Positions 47,840-59,689 of a DNA stretch of 64,000 nucleotides are shown here, piece after piece. Below the pieces are notes generated by a model that was given only the letters and a program-made list of their open reading frames with translations, was not told the DNA's origin and did no database searches. The position numbers and the translations under genes were made by a program. The stretch covers positions 21,775,370 through 21,839,369 of the forward strand of contig NC_049904.1 of assembly GCF_001411555.2 (NCBI RefSeq). Reading direction: 5' to 3'. Position 1 is the stretch's first letter. Each line of letters begins with the position of its first letter. This DNA comes from Juglans regia. Its lineage: Eukaryota > Streptophyta > Magnoliopsida > Fagales > Juglandaceae.

Positions 47840-49039
47840 CACAAACCTGGCCACTGGCACGTGATCAGCTCGGGTCACACATCCCTAGCATACCGTGGAA
47901 GCAAGTTTATAGGCGCTCTTATTGGTTGGTTAGGTTGGAATCGAGCCTTTTAAGGTATGCTCCTTATCGTAGGTGAGATGGATGTATTTTGAGTTGAGGT
48001 TGCTTATTTTCAATTTGGGATGTTGAGGTTGGTAGATATTGGTTTTCTGTCAATGATCATGAATGTATTTTATGGAATTTGATTTTGATCAAGGTTGCGG
48101 GAGTTAATTGAGGAATTTGAGTTATAACTCGTGGTTTTGGGAAAGAGAGTATTTTCTGCCAAAATGTTATAAGAGTTTTTGGTTAGTAGGAATGAAGCCA
48201 CCTTGTACTCGATGGTGTTATTTTTACGAGGACATAAATTTTATGCATGTGCATGTGGCATATCAGAGTGCGCAGCAGAAGCATTGTATTTTTGTAGTAG
48301 TCAGGAGTTCAGATTGTGCTGATTTTGAAGAATTAGTGTTGACTTGAATTTTAAGAAGATATTTGTAATTGGAGATTAATCATTTGGTTATACAATTTGT
48401 TATGGATGGTTAACCTTAGAAGTGGTTACTAGGTTACCAAAAGTAGAATTCAATGGAGGTTCAGAAGTTGTAGCATAGGAGTTGATTGAGGTTGGTGCAT
48501 ATTATTGTAAGGGCTATTAATCATTGGAATTTATTGGATGCTGTATTAAGGTTCTCGAGGAAATGAGATTTTGGATAGCATAGTCACCCTAGGATTACTG
48601 GTCGTGACGTGCCGCTGGGGGACTAATATGAGTATGTTGGATATCGCCATGTTCATTGAGAGATGTCTTCGCTGAAGAAGGGTTTTAGACAGCAAGAGCC
48701 ACGTTTTGTTGACCCTGAACACATTCAACTTTAGCCTAACCTTATTTATGAAGTTGCTCCGACGCAGATCGTGGATTAGAAAGAGCAAAGGCTAAGGTCT
48801 AAGACAATACCTTTGGTGAAAGTGTCATGGGGCGATCCGTTGGCTCAAGATTTCTCTTGGGAAAGAGAAGTCGCCATGAATAAAGAGAAGCCGCCATGAG
48901 GGAGCAATATCCATATTTGTTCGATTGATTCTGGCAGTATGTTTTTAAGTCTGCTCTTAGTTGAAGCTTATTCCTGTCTTAGCTTTAATGTTTGACCTTG
49001 TCAATTTCAAGGACGAAATTTTATTTAAGAGGGGGAGAA
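47840..49039 (+). mobile_element. 3' internal end of a chromodomain Ty3/gypsy element
   Basis: The last ~230 bp hold a degraded polyprotein end. FVDPEHIQL is followed by PNLIYEVAPTQIVD, KEQRLRSKTIPLVKVSWGDP and FSWERE (about 48700-48875), the chromodomain pattern of chromovirus integrases, then MREQYPYLFD and a stop near 48930. In-frame stops are present (for example where YEVAP...D*KEQ has lost its Arg). A polypurine tract follows at 49027-49039 and then the LTR. Upstream (48130-48295) it matches the internal end of the 29297 element, so the two belong to related families. The 5' part of the element is missing. Confidence 0.8.
49027..49039 (+). promoter_or_regulatory. Polypurine tract
   Basis: AAGAGGGGGAGAA immediately before the LTR's TG, the plus-strand primer of gypsy elements. 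Confidence 0.88.
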
Positions 49040-51197
49040 TGTAACACCCCGTATTTTAGTGTATTTTTACTGAAGGATTATTTTTAATTGTTCAAAAATT
49101 TATTCTCTTATTTTAAAATTGTTGGATTTTTTTTAGTGGGTTTATTTTATGATTTTTGAATTTTGTGAAAATTATTTTGAAGTGCTTTCTTATTATTAAT
49201 TATTGTTATACGTTTAAAATCTCTTTATTCTAAATCAATTACTGTTGGATTTAATTATTTTAATTTCACTTCACCATTACGTTTAAATTATTTTATTTAA
49301 CTTGTGGTTTTGAAATCGTTTCCGTTGGATCATTTTTGTGACCCAAGATATAAGGATTAGACCTCATTTCTTTCCCAACATTTTCTCTTTCCTCTTTTCT
49401 TTTTCTTCCTTTTTCTTTTTCTTTTTTTCTTTCTTTCCCCAGGCTCTCCCTCGCGATGCCCAGCCCCTCCCTCTCTCTCCGTCCGATCTTCCTTCACCGC
49501 CCAGTGCCGCTGTGAGCCGGCGACCTCACCCCACCAACCTCACCTCCATTCGCGCCGCCGTTAACCACCAGCAGCCCTTCAAAGCCGCGGTGTTCTTTGT
49601 GCTCGCGCGCCGCCGTCGCGCCACCACCGGCCACCATCTCTTCACCACTTCATCCTCGACCCCTTAGCAACCCAATGGACCCAACCCCACCTCCGATCCG
49701 TCACCGGTGAAGCACATTCAACAACATTTATGTTTTGGGCTTTTCGGTCTTCTACCGCCGCCCACGCCGTCACCCACGGCCAACCTTCACCACCACTAGT
49801 TTCACCGACCTCCCTAGGCCCTACCCTATCAATTTTGGGTCTTCGTTTGTCACCGTTGAAAAGTGGGTCTTTGAGACCCACGGCCACAGTGTATTTGATA
49901 CTGTTCTGTTGCTATGTTGCCGCCCCTTGCAGCTTCGTGATCCTTCGGAAATTGCTATATAGCACTGTAAGTATTTCTCCAAAGAACTTCGTGATTTAAA
50001 TGTATTTTTACACTAACTCATTTCGCTGTATTTGGTTGAACATGCCGGACTGAGTTCGAGGAGTTCGGGGGTCGGATGGATTTGTGATTGGAGTTGTTTG
50101 GTTGGATTTGATTGGATTGGTTATTGGTTATTGATGGTTGTGGATTAGTGTTGGTACATGTACATCTCATTATTTCATGCATGTTCATGTTTGTAAAGGA
50201 AACTGGGTTTTCGTGTATTGCATTCATGTTCATGCGTGATTTGGAAAATTGTGATTTCATGTGAAAATGAATTTTGGGTGCGTGTGTATCACGACCCCAA
50301 GCCGAGATGGGGCATTATCTTGGTGGAGCTACTCTGGTTACTCGGGAGCGGAATGTACTGAGTAACGTCCCCTAGATTGTCGCCGGGCGACAATGGGATC
50401 GGACGAGATGGTCTCGTGCCGACTTCGTGGTCCTTCTGCTGGCGAGGACTAGAGGATCTCTGGCCACGTACACGCTGGGCGCGGAACTGGGCATCGCTCG
50501 TTGCGTAGTGTGGATGCTTGGCCATGTACGCGCCGAGCGCGGAACTGAGCACCGCTACGAAGCCAGGACGTGCGGATGGTCCCTAGGGGAGACCATGGTG
50601 TATATGGAATTAATCAACTATTTTCTGGGAAAATAGTGTGCGTTGGATTTCTGTGTAAAATATTTTCTGGGAAAATGTTTTACGGATATTTTGGGCCAAA
50701 TGGGATTTTGGCGTGTGTTGAAAATAATCATTTTCGGGGAAAATGATGTGTTGAGAAAAAAATGCATATTTCTTCATGTGCATGCATGTTAGTTGCATTT
50801 AATACATTTTTATTACGTGGTTATTTTGGGTTATACTTACCTGCGATACCATTTTGTGGTAATGCAGATTTTGATGCAGATGAGGAGGATGAGGGCGAGC
50901 TGAGGAGACGGCTCCGCCCGAGAAGTGATCTGGGATCACTCGCTTAGTTATTTGAAATTACTGTATTATATTTTAATTATGGATGACTGTATAACTACTA
51001 TTTAAACTTTACTGATGTTTTGATTGTAAATAAATTCTGGTACTTAGTTGACTATCCGCTGCGTTATTTTTTTTGTATACCGTTGCATGTACACACACTG
51101 GCACTTCGTTGGGATGCGTGACCGTGTTGTCACCATCCTGGTGTCTCTATCCCCGTGTTTTTATATAAGGGGAATTTGGGGAATTGGGGGTGCCACA
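49040..51197 (+). repeat. 3' LTR of the chromodomain gypsy element
   Basis: TGTAACACCCCGTATTTTAG to GGGGGTGCCACA, 2158 bp, same family as the solo LTRs at 17395, 41862 and 62666 (reversed). It contains a GC-rich block (50290-50610) and the GATGAGGAGGATGAGGGCGA block shared with them. A matching 5' LTR is not in the window. Confidence 0.9.
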
Positions 51198-51717
51198 TGA
51201 TCAAATTAATTATAATTTATTTATCAATCTCCTTGTCTGGTTGAAGCACCCACAATCAAAATATAGCCACTAAAAATAGAGACATCACATGTAAAATTCT
51301 TCATCTCGCATGATCCAATCACTGAAAAGGGGGAGGGGGTGTAAGGGACAGGAGAATTCAAACATCTGTAAAAACATTAGCTTAGTAAATAGAACTCAGA
51401 ATTTTCCCGTGGATCACTTTGTAGAAAATGAACATGATCTTTAACATCTTGGACAATATTGGGTCATTTCGTTTTCTTATATATATCCTAGCTATTGATC
51501 GATAGGATGGTCCCAATTTAAGATTGAGGCATGTTAGTATGATAGGGTTCTTCAAACATAAGTGGATTATGAGATTTTAGAAAATATTTCTGAGTGTTGA
51601 GATTATATAAAAGTAATTATATATGAGATGTTAGTATGTTAGTCACGTTAGTTTATTGATTTATTTTGATGAGATCTCTTTATGACTAAAATATTAATAT
51701 TTGAAAAAAAAAAAAAA
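51198..51717. other. Intergenic, no gene seen
   Basis: AT-rich, ending in a poly-A tract at about 51705-51718. Nothing recognisable. Confidence 0.4.
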
Positions 51718-52475
51718 CCATGGCAACTACTCCTGTATCAAGGCCTGCCAAACCTTTCATGGCAATTTGTGCTGAAAACTGATGCATCAGACAAGGGCCT
51801 TGGGGGGTAATGTTGGCCAAAAATGAGCTTTTCCTTGAAATGAGTCTCAAAGTTGTTGGCCTACGGGTATGAAATAAAGTATAGGCCAGGGAAAGCTAAC
51901 TTAGCAACGGATGCCTTATATCACGTCGACCGAGTAACCATTCCAATACGGACATGCTTGCTGCTAATAATGGAGAAGAAACAACACTACAACCTATCAA
52001 ACATCCTCATTAGTAAGAAAGAGGATTGCCTTTTCTTTCTCTTTTTTATAATGGCAGAGTCGTAATACTGTCGTCTTCTTCCTCCTAAGGATCACTTTTT
52101 GCAAGAATTTCACAGCTCAAAATTTGGGGCCCATTTGAGGGTGCTGATCAGAACATAAACGAAAATAGCTGAGTCGTTTTATTGGGAAGGAATGAAGCAT
52201 CAAGACCGCTGTTCAAAAATGTGTAGTGGAATGTGATGCTTGTCAACGGAAGAAAAGCAACTATGTCTGCGGGCTGGAATTCAATTTTAGTTGTGGTTGA
52301 TAGAATTCAGCCAAGCCAGTAGCTGAAGTTTTTGTAACAACTGTATAAAGCTTCGTAAGATTCTGAAGGCTATCATGATCAATGATGGAGACCCAGTTTT
52401 TCTAAGCCATTTTTGGAAATAAGTTTTCAAGTTGAACGGGACAAAGCTTAACATGAGCACTGCTTACCAGGTTGA
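51718..52475 (+). pseudogene. Ty3/gypsy RT-RNaseH-integrase remnant
   Basis: Heavily frameshifted. Readable pieces in order are TDASDKGLG (RNase H start, ~51780), LLAYGYEIKYRPGKANLATD (RNase H end, ~51855), FHSSKFGAH and VECDACQRKK (the integrase HHCC zinc finger, ~52110-52255) and NDGDPVFLSHFWK with KLNGTKLNMSTAYQ (integrase core, ~52380-52470). Large parts between these are deleted. It starts just after a poly-A tract and has no LTRs of its own. Confidence 0.78.
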
Positions 52476-53278
52476 AGGGGTTAAAGTTAAAATTTTGAAA
52501 TTGAAAAGTGTTTGTGATGTTGAGATGGGGGGATATCTTGCAATCCAAACAGGAGCTAAGATTTCTAACGTTGGGTTGGCCAAACTCCATGAAGAAAAGA
52601 ACAACCACATTAGTACATGAGTTGCAGGAACCATGTGAGCTACTTTTTCCTTTCTTCCTTCCCTCGTTCTAGGCCCCAGTTTTGCAATATAGTTCAAAAT
52701 CTCTGTAAAGTCAATACTTCCGTAGAAGTAAACTAGAATAAGGCCACAATTTAAGTCTCTGTAAACATGTTAAAGTAGGCACAGTGCGATGGTAAAAGTC
52801 TTGGCTTAAATATTTGTAGAAGCTTGTTTATCTTAGCCTTGTGCATTTGCAACCCAGATATGGTCTTATTCAGTATTCCTGCTATAAAACATCATTCAAA
52901 TACAAACATTTTTTAATATCAAATTTTCAATTTTCATCTAATCATAATTAGTACCTAATCATTATAGACTCTATCAAACTTCCAAACAAAACACAAAATA
53001 GTTTAAAATTTTTAAATCTCAAAACAAAAATAATACTAAAAAGCTATATTATAACCCATTTTAACTTTATAATTTTTTAATTCAACTTTTTCTTTCTCAT
53101 TTCTCAAAACCCCATAAAAATCTTAACTCAAACCATTTCACTACTATTCATAAAGTATCTCATTACTATTAATAGATTTCTCATCTCATCTCATCTCATT
53201 TATGGAGTCGAATTGAGTTTTTAGGGTTCAAGAGACAATTTGATCAGATCTCGGGACAGAGCTCAAGTGAAACTCAAG
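52476..53278. other. Unassigned flank with MITE-like AT-rich DNA
   Basis: 52476-52620 continues an open plus-strand frame (VCDVEMGGYLAIQTGAKIS) that I cannot assign. 52890-53200 is AT-rich and carries CATCTCATCTCATCTCAT near 53178, like the ends of the MITE family, so it may be an old member. No gene called. Confidence 0.4.
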
Positions 53279-54439
53279 GGTTGTTTGGGTTGAGAGAGCC
53301 TCTCAACTCATCTGATATCATCTCATCTAATCATTACAATTTTTTCAAATTCTCACACAAAATACAGAAAATAATTCAACTTTTTCAAATCTCAAAATAG
53401 AAATAATATTAAAAAATAATATTTTAACAATATTATATTCAACTTTCATGTGGTGCCCTCGACCCCCCACTTGGGTTCCGGCAGGATTCGCGATGCTGGG
53501 ATGTTGGCCGCTTGGGTCAAACACCCCTCGCATAACTTGAAAACATCATGTATGCTCGCATGCTCGATAAATGTGTACAGTTAATTCGCAGCGGAAAAGT
53601 AAAAAGGGGCAGTCAATTAACACTACCAAAAATTCAAATTACAACTCCAACAAAAAAATCCATAAGCGACTAGTCTCTCAATCCCAAACATAAAATTTAT
53701 ACAATCATCCGACTAATTAAAAGGAATGCACCAAATAACACTACATAAAGAGAAAGGTACCCAAGTCTTCACTCCTCAGGCAGAGCCTATCCTCCAAGCT
53801 CATAATCTTCCTCTGCACCAAAGTCTAAGGTTCCATAGAATGAAACCGTAGGTGGGGACACCATAGTGAGATTTCACAATTTCAACAAGTAAAGATAATA
53901 GAATGACGCCGAAAAATACAAGCATGGGAGAATTATAACAGTTCACAATAAAGGGGAAAATTTGAGATTTGTTAGCATTACCAAAAATTGTACCAAACCA
54001 ATCTACTGCTCAATGATTCCAGAAAACCATACACTCAGAAATCCACATATCCATTTTTAAAGCATCCATTTAATAACAGCATGCACCATAGTCTCCCCTA
54101 GGGACCATCTGTACACTCTGACTCCCTTTGTCACTCAACGAGTAACGACCATGCATGTGACTTTGTAAAGAGCAATGCCCAACTCCGTGCCCAACTAACA
54201 CGTAACCCTAGTATACATAATTCTCATAAAATTCTAGATATCCATGCTACATAAATTCCTCGAGTAAGGTGCCATAATCTAATGTAACCATGAACTAATA
54301 TATCAATATTCACATAAATAATAACTACAATGATGGTTCTACTGGTAGAAATCATAAAGTATTCAACCCTAAACAAACCTTGATTACTCGCGAGCAGGCT
54401 AGGAGCATCCTAGTTAACTTTAACTAAAAATTTTACAAA

Positions 54440-54440
54440 A

Positions 54441-54492
<52 letters not shown>
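54440..54492 (+). repeat. Poly-T tract of ~52 bp
   Basis: Uninterrupted T run, poly-A on the element's own strand, about 40 bp inside the primer binding site. The length may be affected by sequencing error. Confidence 0.9.
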
Positions 54493-54532
54493 CCGAAAAG
54501 TCTATAGAATCAACCTGTCTCTGATACCAAAT

Positions 54533-55751
54533 TGTAACACCCCCTTCCCGTAGGCTAGGTGTGTCACGTATTTTTCATGAAAATAAATCCGGCAAGCGAT
54601 TCTCTAATTTCATTATTTAAAAATAGCTCGAGTATTTCTACTAAATTATAAATTAGTATTTTAAGTAATTTAAATACTATGAATTATTGATTTTAGTGTT
54701 AAACAAATTTTGGTTTGACTATGTTTTAGAATTCCGAATTTAGTTAAGTAAGATATTAGCATTTATTTTAGTTCCAAACAATTTAGTGATAGTTATTTAT
54801 TGAATATAGGTCTCAAGTTACGAAGTATTATTCAAGGAGAAACGCATCGAGGTAAGTAAATTTGATCATAAATTAGGTCATCACAGTTAGCTTATATGTG
54901 TGTATTATTCAAGCCAATTCTTCGATAGCCATTATTTATGAACCGCTCATGTCATGTGCAAGCATGTCATCTAGCATAGCATGATCATGTCATTCCGCAT
55001 CATGTTTAAATTCAGAAATTATGTTTTATGTATGTAATATGTCATGCATCTCATGTGTATAAGACACGTAAGCCATCTTAACTTCAAGTGTAAGATAAGT
55101 TCAGATCAGTTAATAAGATGGCCATTCAGATGCATGATACCAATGCAGTTCAGTTTCAGGGTGGTGTGCAAGCCACGAACTCAGTCGTGGTCCACCATAG
55201 TATGCTAGAATACTATCAGCAGTTCCCCTTGCTGCAGCGGGATGTGGGGCTGGTGCACAACCATGCACACAGGATTAAGTGTGTTGGCCAGTCAGATAAA
55301 TCAGTCAATTAGTTCAGATAAACCAGTCATACATAGCATAAGCATCAGCATGAATAGTCATGAATTTTAAGTTCAGCATGAAAGTTCTTATGAAAATTTT
55401 AAGTTTATTACGTTTTCGTTATGATAGATTTCTTACTGGGTCATTGACTCATTTTAGTTTATTTCATGTTTTTAATTATCCAGATGAAGATGATGATTGC
55501 GAGCAGGCAGGCCAGGAGTAGAAGGAGCATTTTTGTTTTGTTCAGACTTTCTAAAATAAAATGTGTCTTTTATGACGAATTTATTCAGTTTATTCCTTAA
55601 ATGTTTTTGGGAAGACATTTTTATTAGACCTTTTATTTCATAATAAATTACTTCAGTTTATTTTTAAATTATGAAATTAGAGAATCGCTTGCCGGATTTA
55701 TTTTCATGAAAAATACGTGACACACCTAGCCTACGGGAAGGGGGTGTTACA
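54533..55751 (-). repeat. 1219-bp LTR whose ends form an 81-bp perfect inverted repeat
   Basis: 54533-54613 (TGTAACACCCCCTTCCCGTA...) is exactly the reverse complement of 55671-55751. After one mismatch the pairing continues for about 11 more bases. Ordinary LTRs have only 2-6 bp inverted ends. The interior includes AATAAA at 55553 and ATGAAGATGATGATTGCGAG at 55486 in the plus orientation. Confidence 0.88.
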
Positions 55752-56956
55752 CCAACACGTACGTAACCAGGCATCCTTTTGCCTCTGCTAGAGTCAGCAC
55801 AAGACCATTACTATCTCATCCGAGCCAGTTGTTGCCCGGCAACAATCCAGGAGACATCACTCAATTTTATACGCTTCCGAGTAACCAGAGAAGCTCCACC
55901 GAGATAATGTCTCACATCGGCTTGGGGTCTTGATCCACATAAAGTCCATACAATCATTTTATTTATGCATGCACCATGGTCTCACCTAGGGACCATGTGC
56001 ACACCTTGTTTCACAGCATAACCAGAGAACATAGCATAATCAATAAATTAATAACACTAAGAACACAGTTTTCCAATTTCACAGCACAACCATAGAACAT
56101 AACATGATTAATAAATTAATCACAGCACATACATGGATTAGAGCACAGTTAATACAATATAGGTAAATAACAATAATTAATAATGCAGATGTGTGAACAA
56201 ATAGATATTGGATGACATGGCAATAATACATCAAACAATGACCGAACAACACACAAATTCATAGATTCACAAGTCACAACTACACACGATTCTCAACTCT
56301 TCACCCGGCCCTCGGCCAACAATTCCAGCACAACTAGACTGCAACAAACAGAGTTAAAAAAATTTTCAAAGTCAATATTTCAAGGGTCAACCTAGGATTT
56401 TACTTACCTTGCGGAAGAGTAATTTTGGATGATCAAGCGTTGACTTAAGATATCCCACGAGTGTGTGCATGCCGTCGTGTGGTGGCAGCTCCAGAGACAT
56501 CATTGGACAAAATAGTGCGGCTAATGGCTAGGCTCTTATAAGGGTGAATGAAGGAAATCTCGTGGCGGAGGGTGGTGGTGCACAGCGGAGCAGTGCCTAA
56601 AGTGAGCCTTAGCTCACGGGTTAGGTGAAATCAAGGGAGGAGGAGGTCAGGAATGGGAAGGAAAAGGCAAGAGGGTGATCGAATGACCACTAGAACACGG
56701 CTAGGAGTGGTGGTTCACGGTAGCGCACGACAGTGTTAGGCAAAAATTTCCTAAGAGCTACGAAAAAGAAGGTCAGAGGGAGAGGAAGGCGGTGAGACAA
56801 TATTTGAGAGGAGGAGATGGTATTTTTGGGATGGTTTCGAAGAGGGAGAGGTTCGGCATGAGAGACCCACCTACTACAAAACCAATCTTCGATAGCGATT
56901 GGGCACACCAGGGCAGACCACAAAGGAGGGCTTCGTGATGTCCAGAAACGTGTGTT

Positions 56957-57095
56957 CACTACAAGAAAATAGACTTTTATGACCATTTGTTTGAGACGAA
57001 AAGACCATTTATGACCAAAACAATTTTATTTTAACTGTAAATATAGTCATTTCGCTAGAATTAACTGGCCACAAATAAACAATTTTCTGGTAGTG
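56957..57095. mobile_element. 139-bp CACTA-type MITE, TSD GTT
   Basis: Starts CACTACAAGAAAATAGAC and ends ACAATTTTCTGGTAGTG, so the 13-bp ends are inverted repeats with one mismatch. GTT flanks both sides (56954-56956 and 57096-57098), the 3-bp duplication expected of CACTA elements. No coding capacity; it would rely on a transposase from elsewhere. Confidence 0.9.
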
Positions 57096-57606
57096 GTTTG
57101 ATAGGCATGACCGACAATGTGCACATGGCTGAAAAGATGCCATGCGCAACATGTGATGAACTTGGCTCTCGATAGCGGGTTGCGGGAGGTAGTCTAATGG
57201 CGACAGAGGGGGCAGAATGATGTTGACACGTGGAGTTGGCATGGTGGTGGCCTCGGGTGGTGGCACAGCCACTGCCTACCAGCGAGATGAGAAACGAAAA
57301 AAACAAACAAAAGGGGAGGGAGATAAGAGTTGTGCAGGGTAGGGGAAAGAAAGAGATGAAGACTAGGGTTAAAATCCTAGTCCTAAAACGCAATGGTTTT
57401 GTATGTGGAGAGGGGCTGGGTTCACAGACACACGGGTTGGGCCCGTCTCTCACACATCCACACACCATAAAATGCAACCTAGTGGGCTTCACATGGGCTG
57501 GGTTGGCTCACCACACACACACACACTTCAGCAAAACTTGGGCTCTAGGTTGGGTTTCACATTTCAACTTTCATATCGTCTTATCTCATCTCAACTCACT
57601 ATCCAA

Positions 57607-58039
57607 ACATCTCTCAAAGTGAGGTTCCTAGAAAAATTTACAATTAAAATCATAAAAAATAGCAAGAAAATCTCATAGAAAATAAGGAAAGTAATTGTAA
57701 TACCTAATAAATTTTAGGAGAGCATCCAAAAATAACCCATTATACTCCAATAAGAAAGTATTACCGTACCACACATATAGCCTGGTTGGAACCCTACACA
57801 CAACATATTATTGTCCAAATAAATGGTTATATTATCCACAAAATTGATAACATGAGATCATGAATCGAACTTGAGAAATATGGCTTTTGAAAATACTAAA
57901 CCAACATATCAGAGTTTACAATAAATGCTTGGTTAAGTTCCAAATGTGAACTTTGAGGTGTTGTTTGAAGCATCATCTTTTTAGAAATATTTTATTCACA
58001 AAAATAAAATTATAAATTGATATGGTTTGACGTGGTATG
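57607..58039. other. Intergenic, no gene seen
   Basis: AT-rich DNA with no recognisable frame or repeat end. Confidence 0.4.
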
Positions 58040-58701
58040 TCAGATTGTAAATATATTTTTATTGTAAAGTAGATCTAAATTTATCACATTAAGTTACATT
58101 AGTTGGTGAGTTTATTTTATGAAATTTTTTTATACTTTTTTTTAACCTGTAGCACTTATTTCTTATATTTTTCTAGTTATTAACATTGGATGATTTTACA
58201 TTTTTGAATTTTTTTTTTTTTTTTTGAAAATCAATGATGACGGAATATTAACTGCTAAATGGCTCGGCCTCTTACCAACTAAAATCGTCACTGTCAAAAC
58301 GTGAGAATCATCAAGAGTTAAAAATGTACATCATATTGTAGTTTTTTTATGATTATTTTTATTTGAACTTGTGGTATTCATTATAAGTCAAAGAAATTGA
58401 TGATCTCTGACGTAAATGGAAGGAACTGAACTATTGGTGGATAGTCAATTTTGGTGTATGCAGATCATGGAAGTGATGTAGTTAAAACCTGTGAGCATGC
58501 GTTATAATACTTGTAGGATCAATAGCTTTGGCAAGTTGCAAAAATGGCATCAAAATCATGCTTGATGATGTAATTAAGCTTGACATATGTGGGCTAGAAA
58601 GCATCTGCATCTCTTTGAAGAGAAGAGAATCCTTGAGATGCTACTAAAATTAATCTTTCTTCCTTCCAAATCTGGTTAGAATCATTTCACTAAAGTCCAC
58701 T
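58040..58701. repeat. Duplicated intergenic block, copy 2
   Basis: Homologous to 7452-8150. The similarity ends exactly at 58701, after TTTCACTAAAGTCCACT, where CACTA element 3 begins. Copy 1 continues TATTCATAT at that point. Confidence 0.8.
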
Positions 58702-58889
58702 CACTACAACATAACTAGTTTCTTGGGACAAAAATCTTCATCCCACAAAACTGGGATTTCGTCTCAAACTTCTTGGGACGAAAAAAAATCGTCCCAAGGT
58801 CATTCCAATAACAGTTTCCCAAAAGGTATTTTGGGATGAAAATATCAATTTTTTCCCAAAAAAAATATATTTTGAAACGAAATTGCGTA

Positions 58890-59280
58890 GAACCGTTCGA
58901 CCACGTCCGAACAAAATATTTTTTTAGGACACTTGACTTTCATCCCAGAATCACGTTCGAACGGAACAAAAGTGATGCTCGAACGTATTGTATGTTTGAA
59001 CGCGTCCTTTGTGAGTGGTCGATCGATAGCAGTCCGTTCGACCAAATACGCATGATGAAGCATTCGAACAAACAATTTGATGGTCGAACAGTAAAATATG
59101 TTTGAAAGAATTGAGTAAGACGTTCGAACGGACCATGACAAGATTGAACAATTTCATATTAGTAGACGTTCAAACGGTTTCACATACTGTTCGTATATTT
59201 AATTTTGATTATATTCGAATGTTCTGTATCAATGTTTGAATGCTTTTACTTCTTGGTTGTTCGAACAGTAACTATTTTAT
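58890..59280. repeat. CACTA subterminal repeats (TTCGAACG type)
   Basis: More than ten copies of GTTCGAACG and variants (such as CGTTCGAACGGA near 58964 and 59122) on both strands. The same core motif occurs at 1432-1905, linking elements 1 and 3 as one family. Confidence 0.72.
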
Positions 59281-59689
59281 TTTAGCCAATAATTAAAAAT
59301 CAAATAGACATACATAATATTTAAAAAAATACATTACAATTTGTTCAATACCCATAAAACTAGTCTAATTAGTGCGAACTAAATAAATAAAATAGTAGTA
59401 GTACTAGTGTTCTTCGTATAGAAATAGATCCCAAAGTCTGTACATATAATGTAAATCAACTGCTTCGAGGCCGGAATTATTGTATAAGCATCTTCATTTG
59501 GAGTTGATCATCTCTCTTGAACTCTTGTTGTTGTTGTTGTTGTTTCATGTGCATCTCAATGCTGATCTGACACATATTCAGCACGTAGGTTAACCATTTT
59601 ATCCTACACACAAGAGGAAAAATTAATATCATCACAAATATTCAAATATGTTTAATTAAAATAGATTATAATACTTACATAATTTTCAC

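Larger units (their letters stand above)
54196..55751 (-). mobile_element. Nested gypsy fragment with an inverted-repeat LTR
   Basis: An LTR at 54533-55751, a primer binding site on its left (minus strand TTTGGTATCAGAG, about 54520-54532), a 52-bp poly-T tract and about 240 bp more of internal-type DNA to 54196. CCAAC is present on both outer sides (54191-54195 and 55752-55756) and may be the TSD, although neighbouring bases are also similar, so this is tentative. No second LTR and no coding region remain. Confidence 0.65.
53449..57561 (-). mobile_element. Solo LTR with two nested insertions, TSD TTTCA
   Basis: Plus view TGTGGTGCCCTCGACCCCCC to GGTTGGGTTTCACA, 4113 bp. Outside the inserts it aligns with the 17395-19338 LTR, for example GCACCATAGTCTCCCCTAGG (~54084) and GAGAAGCTCCACCGAGATAA (~55888). 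Subtracting the inserts at 54196-55751 and 56957-57095 leaves about 2.4 kb, the usual size of this LTR group. Flanked by TTTCA. Its outer end (TGTGAAACCC on the minus strand) differs from the others, so it is a subfamily. Confidence 0.8.
53279..57606. mobile_element. MITE split by an LTR insertion
   Basis: Left half 53279-53448 (GGTTGTTTGGGTTGAGAGAG start, CATTACAATTTTTTCAAATT core), right half 57562-57606 (ATCTCATCTCAACTCACTAT then CCAAACATCTC). The ends are complementary in their GTTTGG motif. The two halves share TTTCA at the junction (53444-53448 and 57562-57566), the target duplication of the LTR between them. Same family as 37811-38010. Confidence 0.75.

Noticed and set aside
51718..52475. 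Internal region of the element ending at the 49040-51197 LTR
   Set aside because: The polypurine tract before 49040 shows that LTR is the 3' end of DNA to its left; the fragment to its right has no primer site next to the LTR and begins after a poly-A tract.
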